Source: Glandiceps talaboti | Lineage: Eukaryota; Hemichordata; Enteropneusta; Spengelidae | Direction: 5' to 3' | Assembly: GCF_964340395.1 (NCBI RefSeq) | Contig: NC_135552.1 | Location: forward strand, 9,347,494-9,411,493 | DNA length: 64,000 nucleotides | In this document: one piece after another, positions 1 through 41,900 of the stretch | Position numbering within the stretch: the first letter of the stretch is position 1 | Layout of the letters: each line of letters begins with the position of its first letter | Notes under the pieces: model-generated | What the model was told of the DNA's origin: nothing | Database searches by the model: none | The model's input: the letters and a program-made list of their open reading frames with translations, nothing else | Position numbers and translations under genes: made by a program

Positions 1-72
1 AATCATCCAATCATGTGACGGAATCATCCAATCGTGTGACGGAATCATCCAATCATGTGACGGAATCATCCA
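1..72. repeat. 21-bp tandem repeat, about 3.4 copies, cut by window edge
   Basis: Unit AATCATCCAATCATGTGACG plus G; one copy has C for A. It may continue to the left of the window. Confidence 0.9.
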
Positions 73-386
73 TATTGGGACAGTAATATCACCGCAACTT
101 AACAGGTATCTAAATATGTATTATTGATGACACAATACTGATTGCAACAAGTTAACTTGGTGGGTAATTTACACGCTAAAAATAGGGTGACAGCCTTTCA
201 TGGGAACAGAAAACATCATCCAAATTACATCCAGTATTTTAAAATCATTTTATTTAATTTTACCTGAATAATTACAATAAAAAACAGTGAACTGTTATCA
301 TATCCAGATAAACTGTAATCTAACACACACACACACACATGCATACACACACATGCATAACTCTGTAGTTCCATAGTAAGACGTTT

Positions 387-904
387 AAACCTGCACTAGC
401 GGCAACTGCGATATTTTTTTTTTGTCTATAAAAATCAATTTATGAAAGCTATTCAAAAAGCAACCAAAACTGTATCCATGAAAATCGGTCAATCAATTAT
501 AAAAAGACAGCGTTGTGACAAGTTTAAATCTTGAGTGAAAGTTTGGTTTTGAATCTGTTACCATGTTAAAACTGTACTAGTTTGTAATTGTAGTACTGAT
601 TTTTTAGATCAGACAACCACAATATATTCATTGAAAATTGTTAAAATACCAATAATTAGACATTGTACAAATTAATCAGTGGTCGCGCTTATCCATAAGT
701 ATTGTAATAGGTTTAAATCGTGATCGCCGTTGAGGGCGCTGTTTTTTGGTACGGCCCCAAAAATCAAATTGATTTGAGTTATCATGAATAAAGCTACAAT
801 AATGCATTCTCCCATTGGTGATTCAATACTGTTCAGAGTATATGATATTGTATCTAATAAACACTTTCTTTTTTTTAATGTTCAGTTGCAGCTAGTGCAG
901 GTTT
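387..904. mobile_element. Inverted-repeat element, family B, 518 bp
   Basis: Termini AAACCTGCACTAGCGGCAAC and, inverted, AAACCTGCACTAGCTGCAAC. Internal landmarks: ATCAGACAACCACAA, CATTGAAAATTGTTAAAA and GACCACAAAA-type segments shared with the copy at 45.58 kb. No target duplication found; no ORF. Confidence 0.68.
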
Positions 905-2139
905 CATAAATTGATTTTTATAGACGAGTGATATATGGCTTCTGTGTAGACAGTATAAGATACAAAAGTGAGCATAAACATTTTGGAGTAGGTGGGAATT
1001 TTGTCCAGTTTTTTTTTCCTTTTTAGAATTGTAACTTCCACATGTTCTGTGTTGAAGGAAACCTGCAAGTCATGAATTTGTATGGAACTGTAGATTTTAT
1101 TGAAAACATTGCCTCTGGCCTTCAAACGATGTGCAAACAGCAATCCTGGTGGTCAAACCATAAAATCTTTTGTTTTTTGGGGGCATGACTACGGTGTGTA
1201 TTCTATAGACATATATATACTGTCAAGTCCTTGCCTTGGGAGGAATACTGAATTGTTCAAATATTACACTCTCTTACAAAATTATACTTGGTCAGTTTCT
1301 CATACGACTTATAAACTTTTAAGGTAATTTACAATTTGTACACTTCAATCAAGTATCAAGCCCAATCTGCTTGCTTCCTCAGAAAGGTCAAACTTTTTTC
1401 TGAATGATCTGTGTGACTTTTATCATTTTAAGACAATACTAACACATGAAACATAGATTGCTACCAAATTCCCTATTCACATACCATCATTGAATAAATT
1501 TCCAATCACTTCTGAAGTTCTGATTTACTTCATTCAGATGATTTCAATATGTCTGGTTGCACCTCAGCAGTATATGCTTATAAATTGTTCAGGTAACCAA
1601 GACAACACTTAAAATCCTGACTTTTTAACAACTTTCTTGTTATAAAAATAATTCCCTCTATGATACTAGTAGCCACATAGAAGTATATACAACTGTCTTA
1701 TGTGTACTAATGTGGTTATAGAAGAAAAATCAGAAATTCCCAAAATACATAGCGATACATTTCTCAGTGAAAGTTCAGGTAAGTTTACAGAATAGATTAA
1801 ACTATGGGAAAATACATAACTTTTCTAAAACTGTACAATAGGTTTTGATTTACAGAACGATACATTTAAACTGTTATAAGAAATAGTTGAATACAAAAGT
1901 TGAATTACAGTAAAATATAGTAATTTTAGAATGGTAAATTAGAATTGAATGCAGCGTTTTGATCAGTCTACTACCAACCATGATCATGCTATGATTTATG
2001 GCTGTATGAGCTGCAACTTGGATATATTTGTTTTTGTATAAAGTAACGAAACATATATTCTCTCATACTTGGTCTGCTACTGACATTGCATCTGTTTATT
2101 TATTTGGTCTATATTATCCGTAGGTAGTAGTGTAGTGAC

Positions 2140-2300
2140 AAATTTAACAGTTACAGTAAATCTTGAGCGAAAGTTTGGAATCTGTTGCCATGTTAAAGCT
2201 ATGCTTGTCTAAGTAGTTTAAAACTGAAAGATTATATTTTTGATCAGACAACCACAAAAAAATACAGTTGAGGAGATTGAAAACAGTCAAAATCATTGCT
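2140..2300. mobile_element. Fragment of family B element
   Basis: AAATCTTGAGCGAAAGTTTG, then TGTTGCCATGTTAAA and GATCAGACAACCACAAAA follow the order seen at about 525-620. Ends are not identifiable. Confidence 0.5.
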
Positions 2301-4194
2301 ACAATGCTTTACATTACTAAACTAATATTTTAGTTCTAGTTTTCCAAGCCTGTGGAAAGATTGCACACATTTTTGTTTTCTTAGAAAGTTTTTTAAAATT
2401 TGAATAGAATTTCATCCAATCCAAATAGTCTGTGTCTTCAAAACTTGAAGGCTAAAGATTAATGTTGTCATTGACCTCATTAGAATTTACCCTTTGACCC
2501 AATGACATTTCCTTGTGACCTCAGAACAAAATTTACAGTGTACTAAAATGGTGATAATACTGGCCTTGGATGGTTTGTTATAACTGCTGAAACTCTTACC
2601 ATTGTACCTTGCACATCACAAAATAGTTTATGTTATAAATAAAATTCTAAATGTCTAAATGTATATTCGTCATAGAAATAAAAAGAACAGATCTGAGTTT
2701 GAAATAAAATATAAATAAAGTATGAATGAATTTCACTTTAATACTTATAATGAAATTCCATAAACAAAAAAGTTCAGCCTTTTCTAAATTTTAAAGATAT
2801 ATGGGGGGGGGGGGGGAGAAGCCTCTCCTGCATGAATATCTCATACAGAGCTTAGAGAATCAATTAAGCCTCAAGAAAATACATTATGAAAACTGACAAC
2901 AAGTGTTTGGTAGAGATGTGGGAAATATGCCACACAATGGACATTTCCTTGTGGTATATATGTCATATGGATTTCTTTTGTTTTTAGTTGTTCACCCTCA
3001 TCTATCGTCATAATTGAATAGCTGAACCTATAACTTAGTCCAGACTTTACAAATACAGAAAGTGTTGCATGCCATTATGTAAACATTTCATACACTTACA
3101 AGGAACAAGAAACAAAACTCCAGCAAATGATTTATGAAACACAAATTACATTATGACGTAATATTTCAGCCTCCAATAAATTCAAAGTAAACATCCGAGT
3201 TTAACTCTTGTTTACTATACATTTAGCACACTTTGATTTATCAGATCTGCTTCAAAAACTGTGTATTGTGTATTAATTTAGTATTTTGTATCAGTTACAG
3301 ACAGTGTCCCTTTCACATTGAAATGCATCTGTACATCTGTTTAAAGTGGCCACCACTTCATGGCATTCTTATACAGTGCAGCCATAAACACAAGTACTAG
3401 CTTAACATAGAAAGCACCTCAGATAGAAACAAACTCTTTAAATTTTTTTGTGTTGCTTTGTACAAGAAAACACCAACTTATTCTCAGTTCAAATCAAGGA
3501 AAAAAACGTGGGGTCACCGGACAAGTCTTTGAAATAGAGGTCAAAATGACATCAAAATTTTGTCATTTTAGAATCCAACATGGCCGCCAAATACTATATT
3601 AACTCTATGGGAATATTAAAGATTTATGATTTCCTTGAAAACAAGATGGTGAACCCCCAATTTCTTTCATTATTTCAAAAGGACCAGGAACAAGTGTTCA
3701 TACAACAACATTTGTAGAGATCTGGTATTCTAGGAAATTTGTCCCTGAGGTGCAGACTACCTTAACTGTATTACAGCAAAACAAGATATTCATGAAATTT
3801 TACCACATTTAAAGTACTACTTACATTTACTAAAAAATGGAATGTTTATTTATATTTTACAGTACATTCTTGATAAAATTAAAATACACAACACATTAGC
3901 TACACTAACATACAACACATATACATTACATAAATAACATGTAAACTAATGAACTATTTCTATTACTTAAACAGCTGGTGTAATTTTGTAAGTTTTCTAA
4001 TGTTTTGAGAAAAAGCAGTCTAACTTAGAGACAACTGAACATGTTTTCATTGTCAAATAATATTTACTGTGTTACTTTGTTGTGCATCCTTATTTGTCAC
4101 ATGACAAACCTCCACATTTCAAATCTGCATTCTAAATATAGTACACAGCTAAAAATCCACATGCCTGTAACAGGATTGGTCTGTCACATTGAAC

Positions 4195-4425
4195 TAGCAT
4201 GCTACAGGCCTGTCAGGTCAGACCTGTTACAGCCCCGACCCAGTGGCCTGTCAGTGTCACAGCCCATAACCATCAGGCTTGCTACAGGCCTCTCAGACAA
4301 GGCTGGCCACAGGCATGTCCCAGCAGGCCTGCCACAGTCATGAGCTATCAGGCCTGCCTCAGGACTGAATCCATTATAACTGCACAGGCCTGCTGCTCAT
4401 ACATGTACCAGGCCTGCCACCACTT
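4195..4425. repeat. Degenerate minisatellite rich in CAGGCCTGCCAC
   Basis: About eight imperfect copies of CAGGCCTG with short variable spacers. GC-rich against an AT-rich background; downstream of gene 1. Confidence 0.65.
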
Positions 4426-4539
4426 TGTTTCAGAACTGATACATTTTAGCTGTGCAAGAATTCACATTACAACCAATTTACTGTATAACAATTCAAACCT
4501 ATAAAATACAATAACCACTGGAACGATAGGGAGGGGTGG

Positions 4540-5012
4540 GGTGGGGAAAATAATTAATAATTTTTTGCTTTGTTTTGTTGTATTTTGTTTTACAATTTTT
4601 TACAACTCAATGTTAGCACTGGGCTAGCCCGATCATGCTAGCCCAGTTGGAATGTGTTTCTTGAGGTGGCCAATATTACCACATGACATTACAAATTTTA
4701 CAAACACTTCTGACAGGTATATATACAACAATTTCCATTGCCTCCCAACTTCTTCATAACTGCATGGCTTGATTATACTTGGTGATAGTCAAAATCTTGC
4801 AACGGACTGACTTGAGTTGATGAAAGACTTGACAGGATAGCGCCCTCACTGGCCACACTGTCAAATTTGCACACATCTTTGTAAATATAACCTGTGAATG
4901 ATATTTTCCTGTAACTGAGAATACCCTCTTATTGGTTCTTTGAATGTTCTGTGTCTGTTGATTGGATGAATACTAGGACCTGTCCAATGAGAATTGGTAA
5001 TACTTGTTCATC
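4540..5012 (-). other. 3' flank of gene 1
   Basis: Expected 3' UTR. A 12-bp inverted pair (CACTGGGCTAGC / GCTAGCCCAGT) sits at 4617-4645. No AATAAA close to the stop was found. Confidence 0.35.
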
Positions 5013-34146
<29,134 letters not shown>

Positions 34147-34148
34147 CT

Positions 34149-34188
34149 TCACGCCATTTTTGAACAATTCGCTACTAATTTATTCCAT
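34149..34188 (-). promoter_or_regulatory. Two minimal upstream ORFs in the gene 1 leader
   Basis: Before the main ATG the leader contains ATG-GAA-TAA (34180-34188) and ATG-GCG-TGA (34149-34157). The second has A at -3 and G at +4, and its stop ends two bases before the main start. Such two-codon upstream ORFs generally depend on reinitiation or leaky scanning; regulation here is inferred. Confidence 0.6.
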
Positions 34189-34699
34189 TGCGATGATGCT
34201 TGATGATTCCTGTAGAGATGAAAAATAACATGGGATCAGAAAGGAGCTTTTAAATCTTAAAAATATTCCATCTTGATTAACATTAATAAAAATAAAATTT
34301 TGAAAACTGTGAAATCAAATTTGAAAACGAAATAAAATTTGTGCCATTGGGATTTTTTCTTATAAAGCTTTCTGATCACAAGAACTGCAATAAATACTAC
34401 AGTAACTGTAAGTTAAGAAGTTGGAAAGTTGAAGGTGTGTGGGAGAAGGCGAGGGTGTGTCACTCAGTGAGGATTTTTAGTGCCTGGAAAACAAGGATAC
34501 GATCAAACCCAGTGGGAAGTTGGTAATCTATCACCTCGCTGCAATATGAATTATAGTAATCAGTAAATGTAAGAGACTCGATTCTGACAATGTCCCTAAA
34601 GAAAGTTGAGGGACTGGTCAGGATCAAGTCCCGACTTACAGGTACATCTGAAAGCAGAACTAGTTGTCGAGTATCTCTTTCCATGGAAGTATTTCTATG

Positions 34700-35345
34700 A
34701 TGATCTACCAGACACTTACCAGACTACCAAAGTCACGTGAAAGTATAGCTTTAACGAGATATTACATAACAGATCACACTTAAGCTTTACTTACGCGTTA
34801 CGGTGACTGTCAGTGACACTACCAAAATATCTATATTCCAACTGTATAGTACTAGTAGTGGTACAATACGTCAATAGCCAATAGCATACGTACGAACACT
34901 ATGATTTGTGATTGAAGGCGGACAAACACCCGCGATTTCTTACTTATTGTGATAATTATAGAGTTTCTTGCATCTAATAACAACCAGCACTACGACGCCG
35001 ACGATCACGGCAGTGGTGAGTCATACGCCGTTCACACTCGTGACAATCGAAATATAGAGGTCTCGTTGATCGCATTACTGCATTAGCCAATACGTTTGAC
35101 CCCCCTTGTTTACAATGTATGTACAACCATGGATGTATTAGTGATCTCACTAATACATCCATGGTACAACGCACAAAGCGTCACATAACCTCAGATACGT
35201 TAACTTACAGGTGTTTTACTTACCCAAGGTTCAGAATAAGACGATTGATATTAGCATCAAGCTTCCATTGCGTGCACTGGTACTTACATAATGTTTCCTG
35301 TACTCGTCTAATTCACAAACTTGCTGCGAGACTCTGGCAATACTG
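34700..35345 (-). promoter_or_regulatory. Probable promoter and 5' leader region of gene 1
   Basis: This stretch upstream of the first coding exon is visibly richer in CpG than its surroundings. It holds several donor-like sites on the minus strand (for example gtaagt read downward from 34719). Since coding exon 1 starts after an acceptor, a non-coding first exon must lie upstream, most simply here. The exact start site is not visible. A 40-bp palindrome lies inside at 35126-35165. Confidence 0.35.
35126..35165. repeat. 40-bp near-perfect palindrome
   Basis: Arms ACCATGGATGTATTAGTGA and its exact inverse (19 bp each) with a two-base centre. Lies upstream of gene 1 in its probable promoter region. 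Confidence 0.9.
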
Positions 35346-35937
35346 ACGTTGTCAACGACGCCATGTTTATTTGCTTTGCATAGCGCCCCCAGCATCACTC
35401 ATTGTATTTCTTTCGTTAAGCCTGCATCGATTAACTACGGATCAATTTCAGCTGATCATAATGATTTAGGTGATTTTCCGCAGTAAAAATTCTAAACCAT
35501 ATTAAATAATTGCAAATAAAATGATCACATATGCAAATATTTATGTAAATCTATCTGTAATATTCATTTCGTAACCGATGTTGATATTAAAAGGGGCCGG
35601 GGGGGGGGGGGGGGGATAAAACTTGTTTCCAGTTAAAAACTTGTTTCCGGTTATACACCTTCACAAAATATTAGAAGTATTATTAAAGTAGGTTGGTAAT
35701 GTTTGTAATTGCTTCGACCCACAATACGACACGGGCATTTCGAATTGTTGACCAGAATAACCCTATTAATTGTGCCATACTTTTGATGTAGGGCTTATTA
35801 GAGCAGTAAAGAAAAGGACCAGTAGCTTTTGGTACCTGTCGTTCCATACACCCAGTATTCATATTTACTTAATTTCACACACTGATGACAATGTATATAT
35901 GCGAAGTACAGCCACAGGTAGCCAATGGGCAAATTTC

Positions 35938-36046
35938 AAAACAAACAAACAAACAAACAAACAAACAAACAAACAAACAAACAAACAAACAAACAAACAA
36001 ACAAACAAACAAACAAACAAACAAACAAACAAACAAACAAACAAAT
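35938..36046. repeat. (AAAC)n microsatellite, about 27 units
   Basis: Almost pure tetranucleotide repeat between gene 1 and MRI1. Long open frames through it (TNKQ, CLFV) are artefacts. Confidence 0.97.
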
Positions 36047-36559
36047 TATAGATAACTTTAGTAAACTTATGATAATTATTGATACGTTGATATAGATGTA
36101 CATGTTAAAAATTCCCATATTTATTGACATCAACTTGCCTTAAAGCTTGATTATCACTATCAGAATATCTACTGTAAGCTTTTATTTTTAATAGTTGATA
36201 ACAGAGATCGGAAAATAGTTTCGTTTGACCTCTGGGAAACATTGATGAACTATCTATTCTTGTTTCATTTACAGTTAATATATTTATAGCGAATATCAAT
36301 TTATTATTTTATTTGAAACACTACCGGGAAAAGAAAGATGGATGACTATACGCCCACTCAAAATCAATTTTGATTTTCATGTCTCGTTCACTGTTGATAA
36401 CAAACTGAAGTGTAGCGATTGAAATCTAGTCGTCCCCCTCCCCCCCCCCCAGTGACCACCACTACCACCACCATGTACCAACACCACATGCACAACGATC
36501 AACAATAAGTGCGCCCTCTATTTCATAACTAGAAAGTCGACGACGACTTGTGCATTCAA

Positions 36560-36665
36560 ACCCTATATACAAGTCGTCTGCTAGCTGTTCAATTCAGCAA
36601 GGTCGGAGGTTCTTACCACGTCTGTACTCACACTCGACGTCAAAAGAAGACTGTTTTAAAGACAA
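36560..36665 (+). promoter_or_regulatory. MRI1: Possible core promoter and non-coding first exon of MRI1
   Basis: A TATA-like ctatatac at about 36565 lies some 30 bp before an initiator-like ttcagca. A clean donor (gacaag, then gtgaga) follows at 36665/36666. Joined to the acceptor at 38899 this would give a short leader and a 2.2-kb first intron. Inference only; no coding constraint supports it. Confidence 0.3.
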
Positions 36666-36669
36666 GGTG

Positions 36670-38895
36670 AGAATTCTGGTAGGTTAGGTGACTGAAAATG
36701 GTAAATAACATACATGTATCTGTCAATGGCAAATGCACAAAAGCACATGTAATGATGTATGGAAACGTGGTCAATATGGCCTTGATGATATTGTATGGTA
36801 TTTGTACTCGACCAAATGTATCTTCTAAGGCTTCTTTGTAGTGAGGAGATTCTGTGTACGTACGTTTCTTGAAGCCTCTTCTGCCATGCCATGGGTTGTT
36901 ACGTTAAAGATTAAGGGAGCCATCAGTAATTACACGTTGGGGGTCACTTTTTTGCAAATCAGTTCCCAGGTCTTGGGGCCGGGAGGGCCATATTAAATAA
37001 AATAGAAAATGGGATAATGGGAGGGTCACATCTTACTTTGATTCATTACATTGTCTAATTTGGCATCCCACTGCTGCCACACTGATAGGGTTGGGGTTAA
37101 AGTTTAGTGTTTTGGTTTACCGTAATTATACCAGACCATGTCAATCAAATCGCTGCTGACAATATCAGGAGTGTACCCGTCTACATTTAGTGTTTGGGAG
37201 TTCATTTTCTGACCTTCATCTCAGCCAATCATATCCAAACACAGGTATTGATTAATGCAGTGCCAATTTCACACAAATTTACTCCAGTGATAGTAGTTGG
37301 TAAATAACCAATGCCTTTTAAACTTTCAATGTGGTGGCAGCAGTGGGATTAAGTCCTACAAATCTTTGATTCTGGGTCATGGAATCACTATACCTCCATG
37401 GGATAATCATGGACTGCCATGTGCTATTGGCAGGGCTCGACATTAACAGTAGTCCCATGCCCACAGACTACCAATTCTAAGTCATGGGACTACCATAATT
37501 TGCAGCTGGTAGCCAACTCAGGCTACCACTGATTATGCGATGAAGATATATTGTCTCTGAAATTGCCAAAAAAAAAAGGTTCCCCTGGAGATTACTGCTA
37601 TTCAATCAGATTTAATTTTTTCCATTGCCACATTGACAAAAGAAATTTGAGGTATTTCAAATACCCGGCCTGAGTTAGAACATACAAATGTAGACAGTGC
37701 ATGTGGAAAAAAATTCCCCTTCACTGTCACTGCTTAGAATGATATATTTCTAACAATAGGTCCATTGAATCCTCAATGTTATGTAACACAAAGGGTATTG
37801 TATTCAACAGTGTACTGTACATCAGTAGGTCTGGTATTCAACCATGATTCAAGAGATAGTGTAGTCTAGCTTGCAGATGGGGTAAGTCAGGACGTGATTA
37901 TCATTCTGACATTGTCCCTCTCCTTCCCCATCAAGGGGATAATGTCAAAATCACATTCTGTACACCGTTTGCAAACATGACTATAGAGTCATACTATGAG
38001 CAATACCACCAACACTATCCTGGTATCCAACCAGTTAAATGTCCACTTCTGAATAAAATCTAGGTTTGAAAAAAAGTACTTGTCTGGTAGAGCTATAGAC
38101 AGAAAAAAAGTTGTCCAGACAAAAGAAAGGTCCTGTTTTAATCCTAATGTCATGGCTCCAAATACATGTGAGAATCTGAGATTGAGTACTCCATATTCCG
38201 GTTATAGGAAAGATTTCATGGTTTGGACACTAGGAGTGCTGTTCACAAGCCATGAATAATAGAGTATTCATGATTGTAGCATAAAGACACGAGACACAAA
38301 GTTACCACTCATTCTCTATGTTGTTCCTACAATACAATTTTATTAGCGACTACCAGTAATCAAAACATGCCTAACCACTGTTTTAATGCTTTTTTATGAA
38401 CATTCAGAATTCTTTCAAATGCATTACATTCACTGTTTCGTGAAACCAACCACCATAACAAAAATTGTAGCTCTCACTTTGCCAAATCTGGTGCACCTTC
38501 TTGTGGTACTTATCTGAGAAATGGCTGGAACTTCAGTAACTGGAATGTGACGTATGGATATGGCATTCAAAGCTGCCTGTTAGTATTTGTTTTGATGTGT
38601 ATGGTTTATAGGACATAGTCCTGAATTGTCTGAGAAATCTAAACTGAAAACAAATTATTTGTGACGAAGATTGGTCAGATGTTCTTACATTGTTTTTAAT
38701 TCACAAAAAATTGACGTTCCCAGCTTTACCATACGCAGTGCATATGAATAGTAATATATGATCAAACAGTTTTATTTCATGTTACATAGATATTTTAGGG
38801 CTCTATCAGTCTATGTGAACAAAGGTTGGAATTTACAGCTTGAGCTTTCTTATTTCTTTTAAAACACCTTTTTGAAATATTCTCATATTAAAATT
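36670..38895. other. Region before MRI1 coding exon 1
   Basis: Probable first intron of MRI1. No coding exon recognised; it holds the dispersed repeat listed at 37.43 kb. Confidence 0.4.
37433..37535. repeat. Dispersed repeat, uninterrupted copy
   Basis: Contains CATTAACAGTAGTCCCATGC and AATTTGCAGCTGGTAGCC. Inverted relative to the copy at 52.3-52.8 kb; it serves as an empty-site reference for the insertion there. Confidence 0.7.
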
Positions 38896-38920
38896 TCAGG
38901 TGTTAACATTGAGTTCAAAA

Positions 38921-41900
38921 ATGACACTAGAAGCTATCAAGTATAATGGAGAACTTCAGATCCTAAATCAGTTATTGTTACCAACAGAGACAAAATATGA
39001 AAATATACACACTGTGGCAGATGGATGGACAGCTATCAAAGAAATGAAGGTGGGTAGATGTTAGATGGAGGGCAATCAAAGAAATGAAGGTTGGTAGAAA
39101 TTGAATGAGATGGGGGGGGGGGGGAGATACTCTTCAAATTGTCAGATGGAGGTATGTTTCCCAAGTTCAGTACATGTACAATCCAAAAACACACCCATCA
39201 TTCAGGATCTCTAGGGAATATACTTAGCCAATTACCTTTATTCCGATGCAGTGAAAGTACCGGTACTTCTAAAGCATAAAGATATTTCCCATGTTATCAA
39301 CCTCATAATTATAGAATTTTCAGATGAAAAGTAAACCGATATTTTTGGATTACATTGTGAAAAAATTACCCATTTAGCCAGCATGTACCCATATACCCAT
39401 TACCCCCACCCCCACCCCAGTAGGGAGAGGGGTAGAGGTTGTGTGTAATAATAATAATAATAATAATTCTTTATTGTATCCTTATCCAAATCTGGACATG
39501 AGACCTATTCACAATTAAGACAGAAAATAACATGACATTATGTAAAAATAGATAACAGTACAGAGATGAACAAAGAAAATACATCCTAGCAGGGTGTTAA
39601 AAATGGCTAATTTTTAAAAATATTTCTGTATTTGTTTTCTCGAGGCAGCTGACAGTGTACCACTCTCTAACTTTGAAACGTGTATGTGTATTTAGCCACT
39701 TCTTTAATTATATTCTCATTTTTACTGTTCATTATATTTTATTTTTAATTTTCCTGTGTCTGTCAAACCTGGGGGCCATATTTTAAAGTGTGCTAATACT
39801 GATTTTCTTTCATCTGTGAACATTTTCCATATTAAAATAAAATGTTGCTCATCTTCAATTTCATTGGTTTGGCACATGGGGCATGTTCTACTGTAGTGTA
39901 GTGTATATTAGTTTAAATTAATTAGTCAAGGATGGAGAGGAACACAACTTGTTTGTGACTTTCAAAATAACAGTGCTTACTTACTACGTGAAAACAGAAC
40001 TGGGTACAGTACTACTATACATATTATAAAATATACTATCAATGTACAAATCACTAAACAATACTGATATTCCTTGTAATATGTATGTTCAAGGTTGTTC
40101 ATTTTCTGAATCACCAGGTTAGAGGAGCTCCTGCTATTGCAATTGTTGGAGTCTTGTCACTAGCAGTGGAACTTAAACCAAAGCAGTTTGATTCAAAAGA
40201 AGAACTCAAGAAAATAATACACGAGAAGTTAGAGTACTTAAAGACAGCTAGACCCACAGCTGTAAATATGACTGAAGCAGCTAACAGGTTATCTAAATTG
40301 ATACACTTAATATGTGATGATCCATCATCAACTGCAGACAGTGTTAAAGAAAGGTAAGGTTCCAGAAATTTGCTTGTCTCGGTCATAAAGCTTCTTTGTG
40401 CATGCATGTTTACCAATAGTCTAGAGGTTATCCATTGCTTTGAATCTCATCTCACATCTCACTCAATGAGTTGCTGAGATGAAATTTCAAATTCAAATGA
40501 AGCCACCCACACAGTCATTAACATCGTGTCTTTGTTTAATCAATCACAGAATTCTATCCAATGATAAGTTAGTGTTTATTGGGGAAAGTAACACAATGTC
40601 GCAATTTATTGACAAATTTTACATTTGTCAAATCAGGATGCTACATATATATGTACTTATAGACTGTTTACATCATTCTAATGGTTTGGGGATTGACAAC
40701 TTTCAGTTAATGATATCTCAATGAGCCAGACAGGTTGAAGGGAGATCTTTCAGATTCAAAGCCATTGATGGCCTCTACACTATTAACTCAACCACATTTG
40801 TGTTATTCAAACAGATGTGTTGATTAATTAATGTGTATTATGTATATGCATTTTGCTTACTGCCTTTGGGAAGTGTTTCTCGAATTTCCCTGATAATCTA
40901 ATTTATTCCATTCTTGCCAAATTTGCCATATGAAAGCTTGTTCCATAGTCACTTTGAAATAACGAAAGTAAAGCATTAATCATCTTGTTTTCAAAGAAAC
41001 CAACAATCTTTTATTTTTCCATAGAGTTATTTTAATAGAGGGACTGTGTTTTAATACAGTATTTGGCTAACATTTTGGATTCTGGAATGAGTCAATTTAA
41101 ATATAATTTTGAACTTGTTTAACAAATTTGAATGTTGACCCCTGATTTTGTTTAGGCATGCACTGACTTAAGTTGGAAAATGAGGCCTCAATTACCATTC
41201 TGGTAAACCAGAGCTGATATGTCTTCTGTGACACTGCAAAATCTCTTGGCAGTGAGTCTAGGACAGTGCCGTACAAGAGGCTGTGGTTTACGATGATGTC
41301 AATTACAGACTGCTGAATATACAACCCTAACATTTATTTGTGTATCACCACCAGGTATATACAGGAAGCTGTGGCTATGCTAGCCAAAGACGTAGCTGAT
41401 AATAAAAGTATGGGACATTATGGAGCACAGGATATTCTACAACGATGCAGTCAGGAGAAAGTACGCCTCCTAACTCACTGTAACACTGGTTCTCTAGCCA
41501 CAGCTGGCTATGGTACTGCTTTAGGTATGGTAAATAGATTTCAACATATAACTTTTTTATACTGGAAGGTAAAACTTATACCTGTCTTGCTCAGATATTT
41601 CATTGGGGTTTCCTATCTACACTGCTTCTGTTACCTGGGTACCCACCTAAATTGTGGTACATACGTGGCATGGTTAAATGTGGAAGAAGTTACCTACTTT
41701 ACTCTCTATTTGGGTTTCCCACCTAAATTATGGTATAAAGTATAGGAAGTCTATGCAAGTTTTACCAGATTTACTCCTGGTATCAGTGATTCTCAGACCA
41801 TAGCATGATAAAAACTGTAAATTTTGACATAGCATGTTTTTCATTTGCCCATCAATTGTGATGTTCATCCAGATAGATTGCCAAAATATATTTGCAAAGT

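Noticed and set aside
1-72. CRISPR-like direct repeats at the window start
   Set aside because: Units are contiguous with no spacers, so it is a simple tandem repeat.
4041-4504. Overlapping 100-codon plus-strand frames
   Set aside because: They run through the GGCCTG minisatellite; no domain or splice signals.
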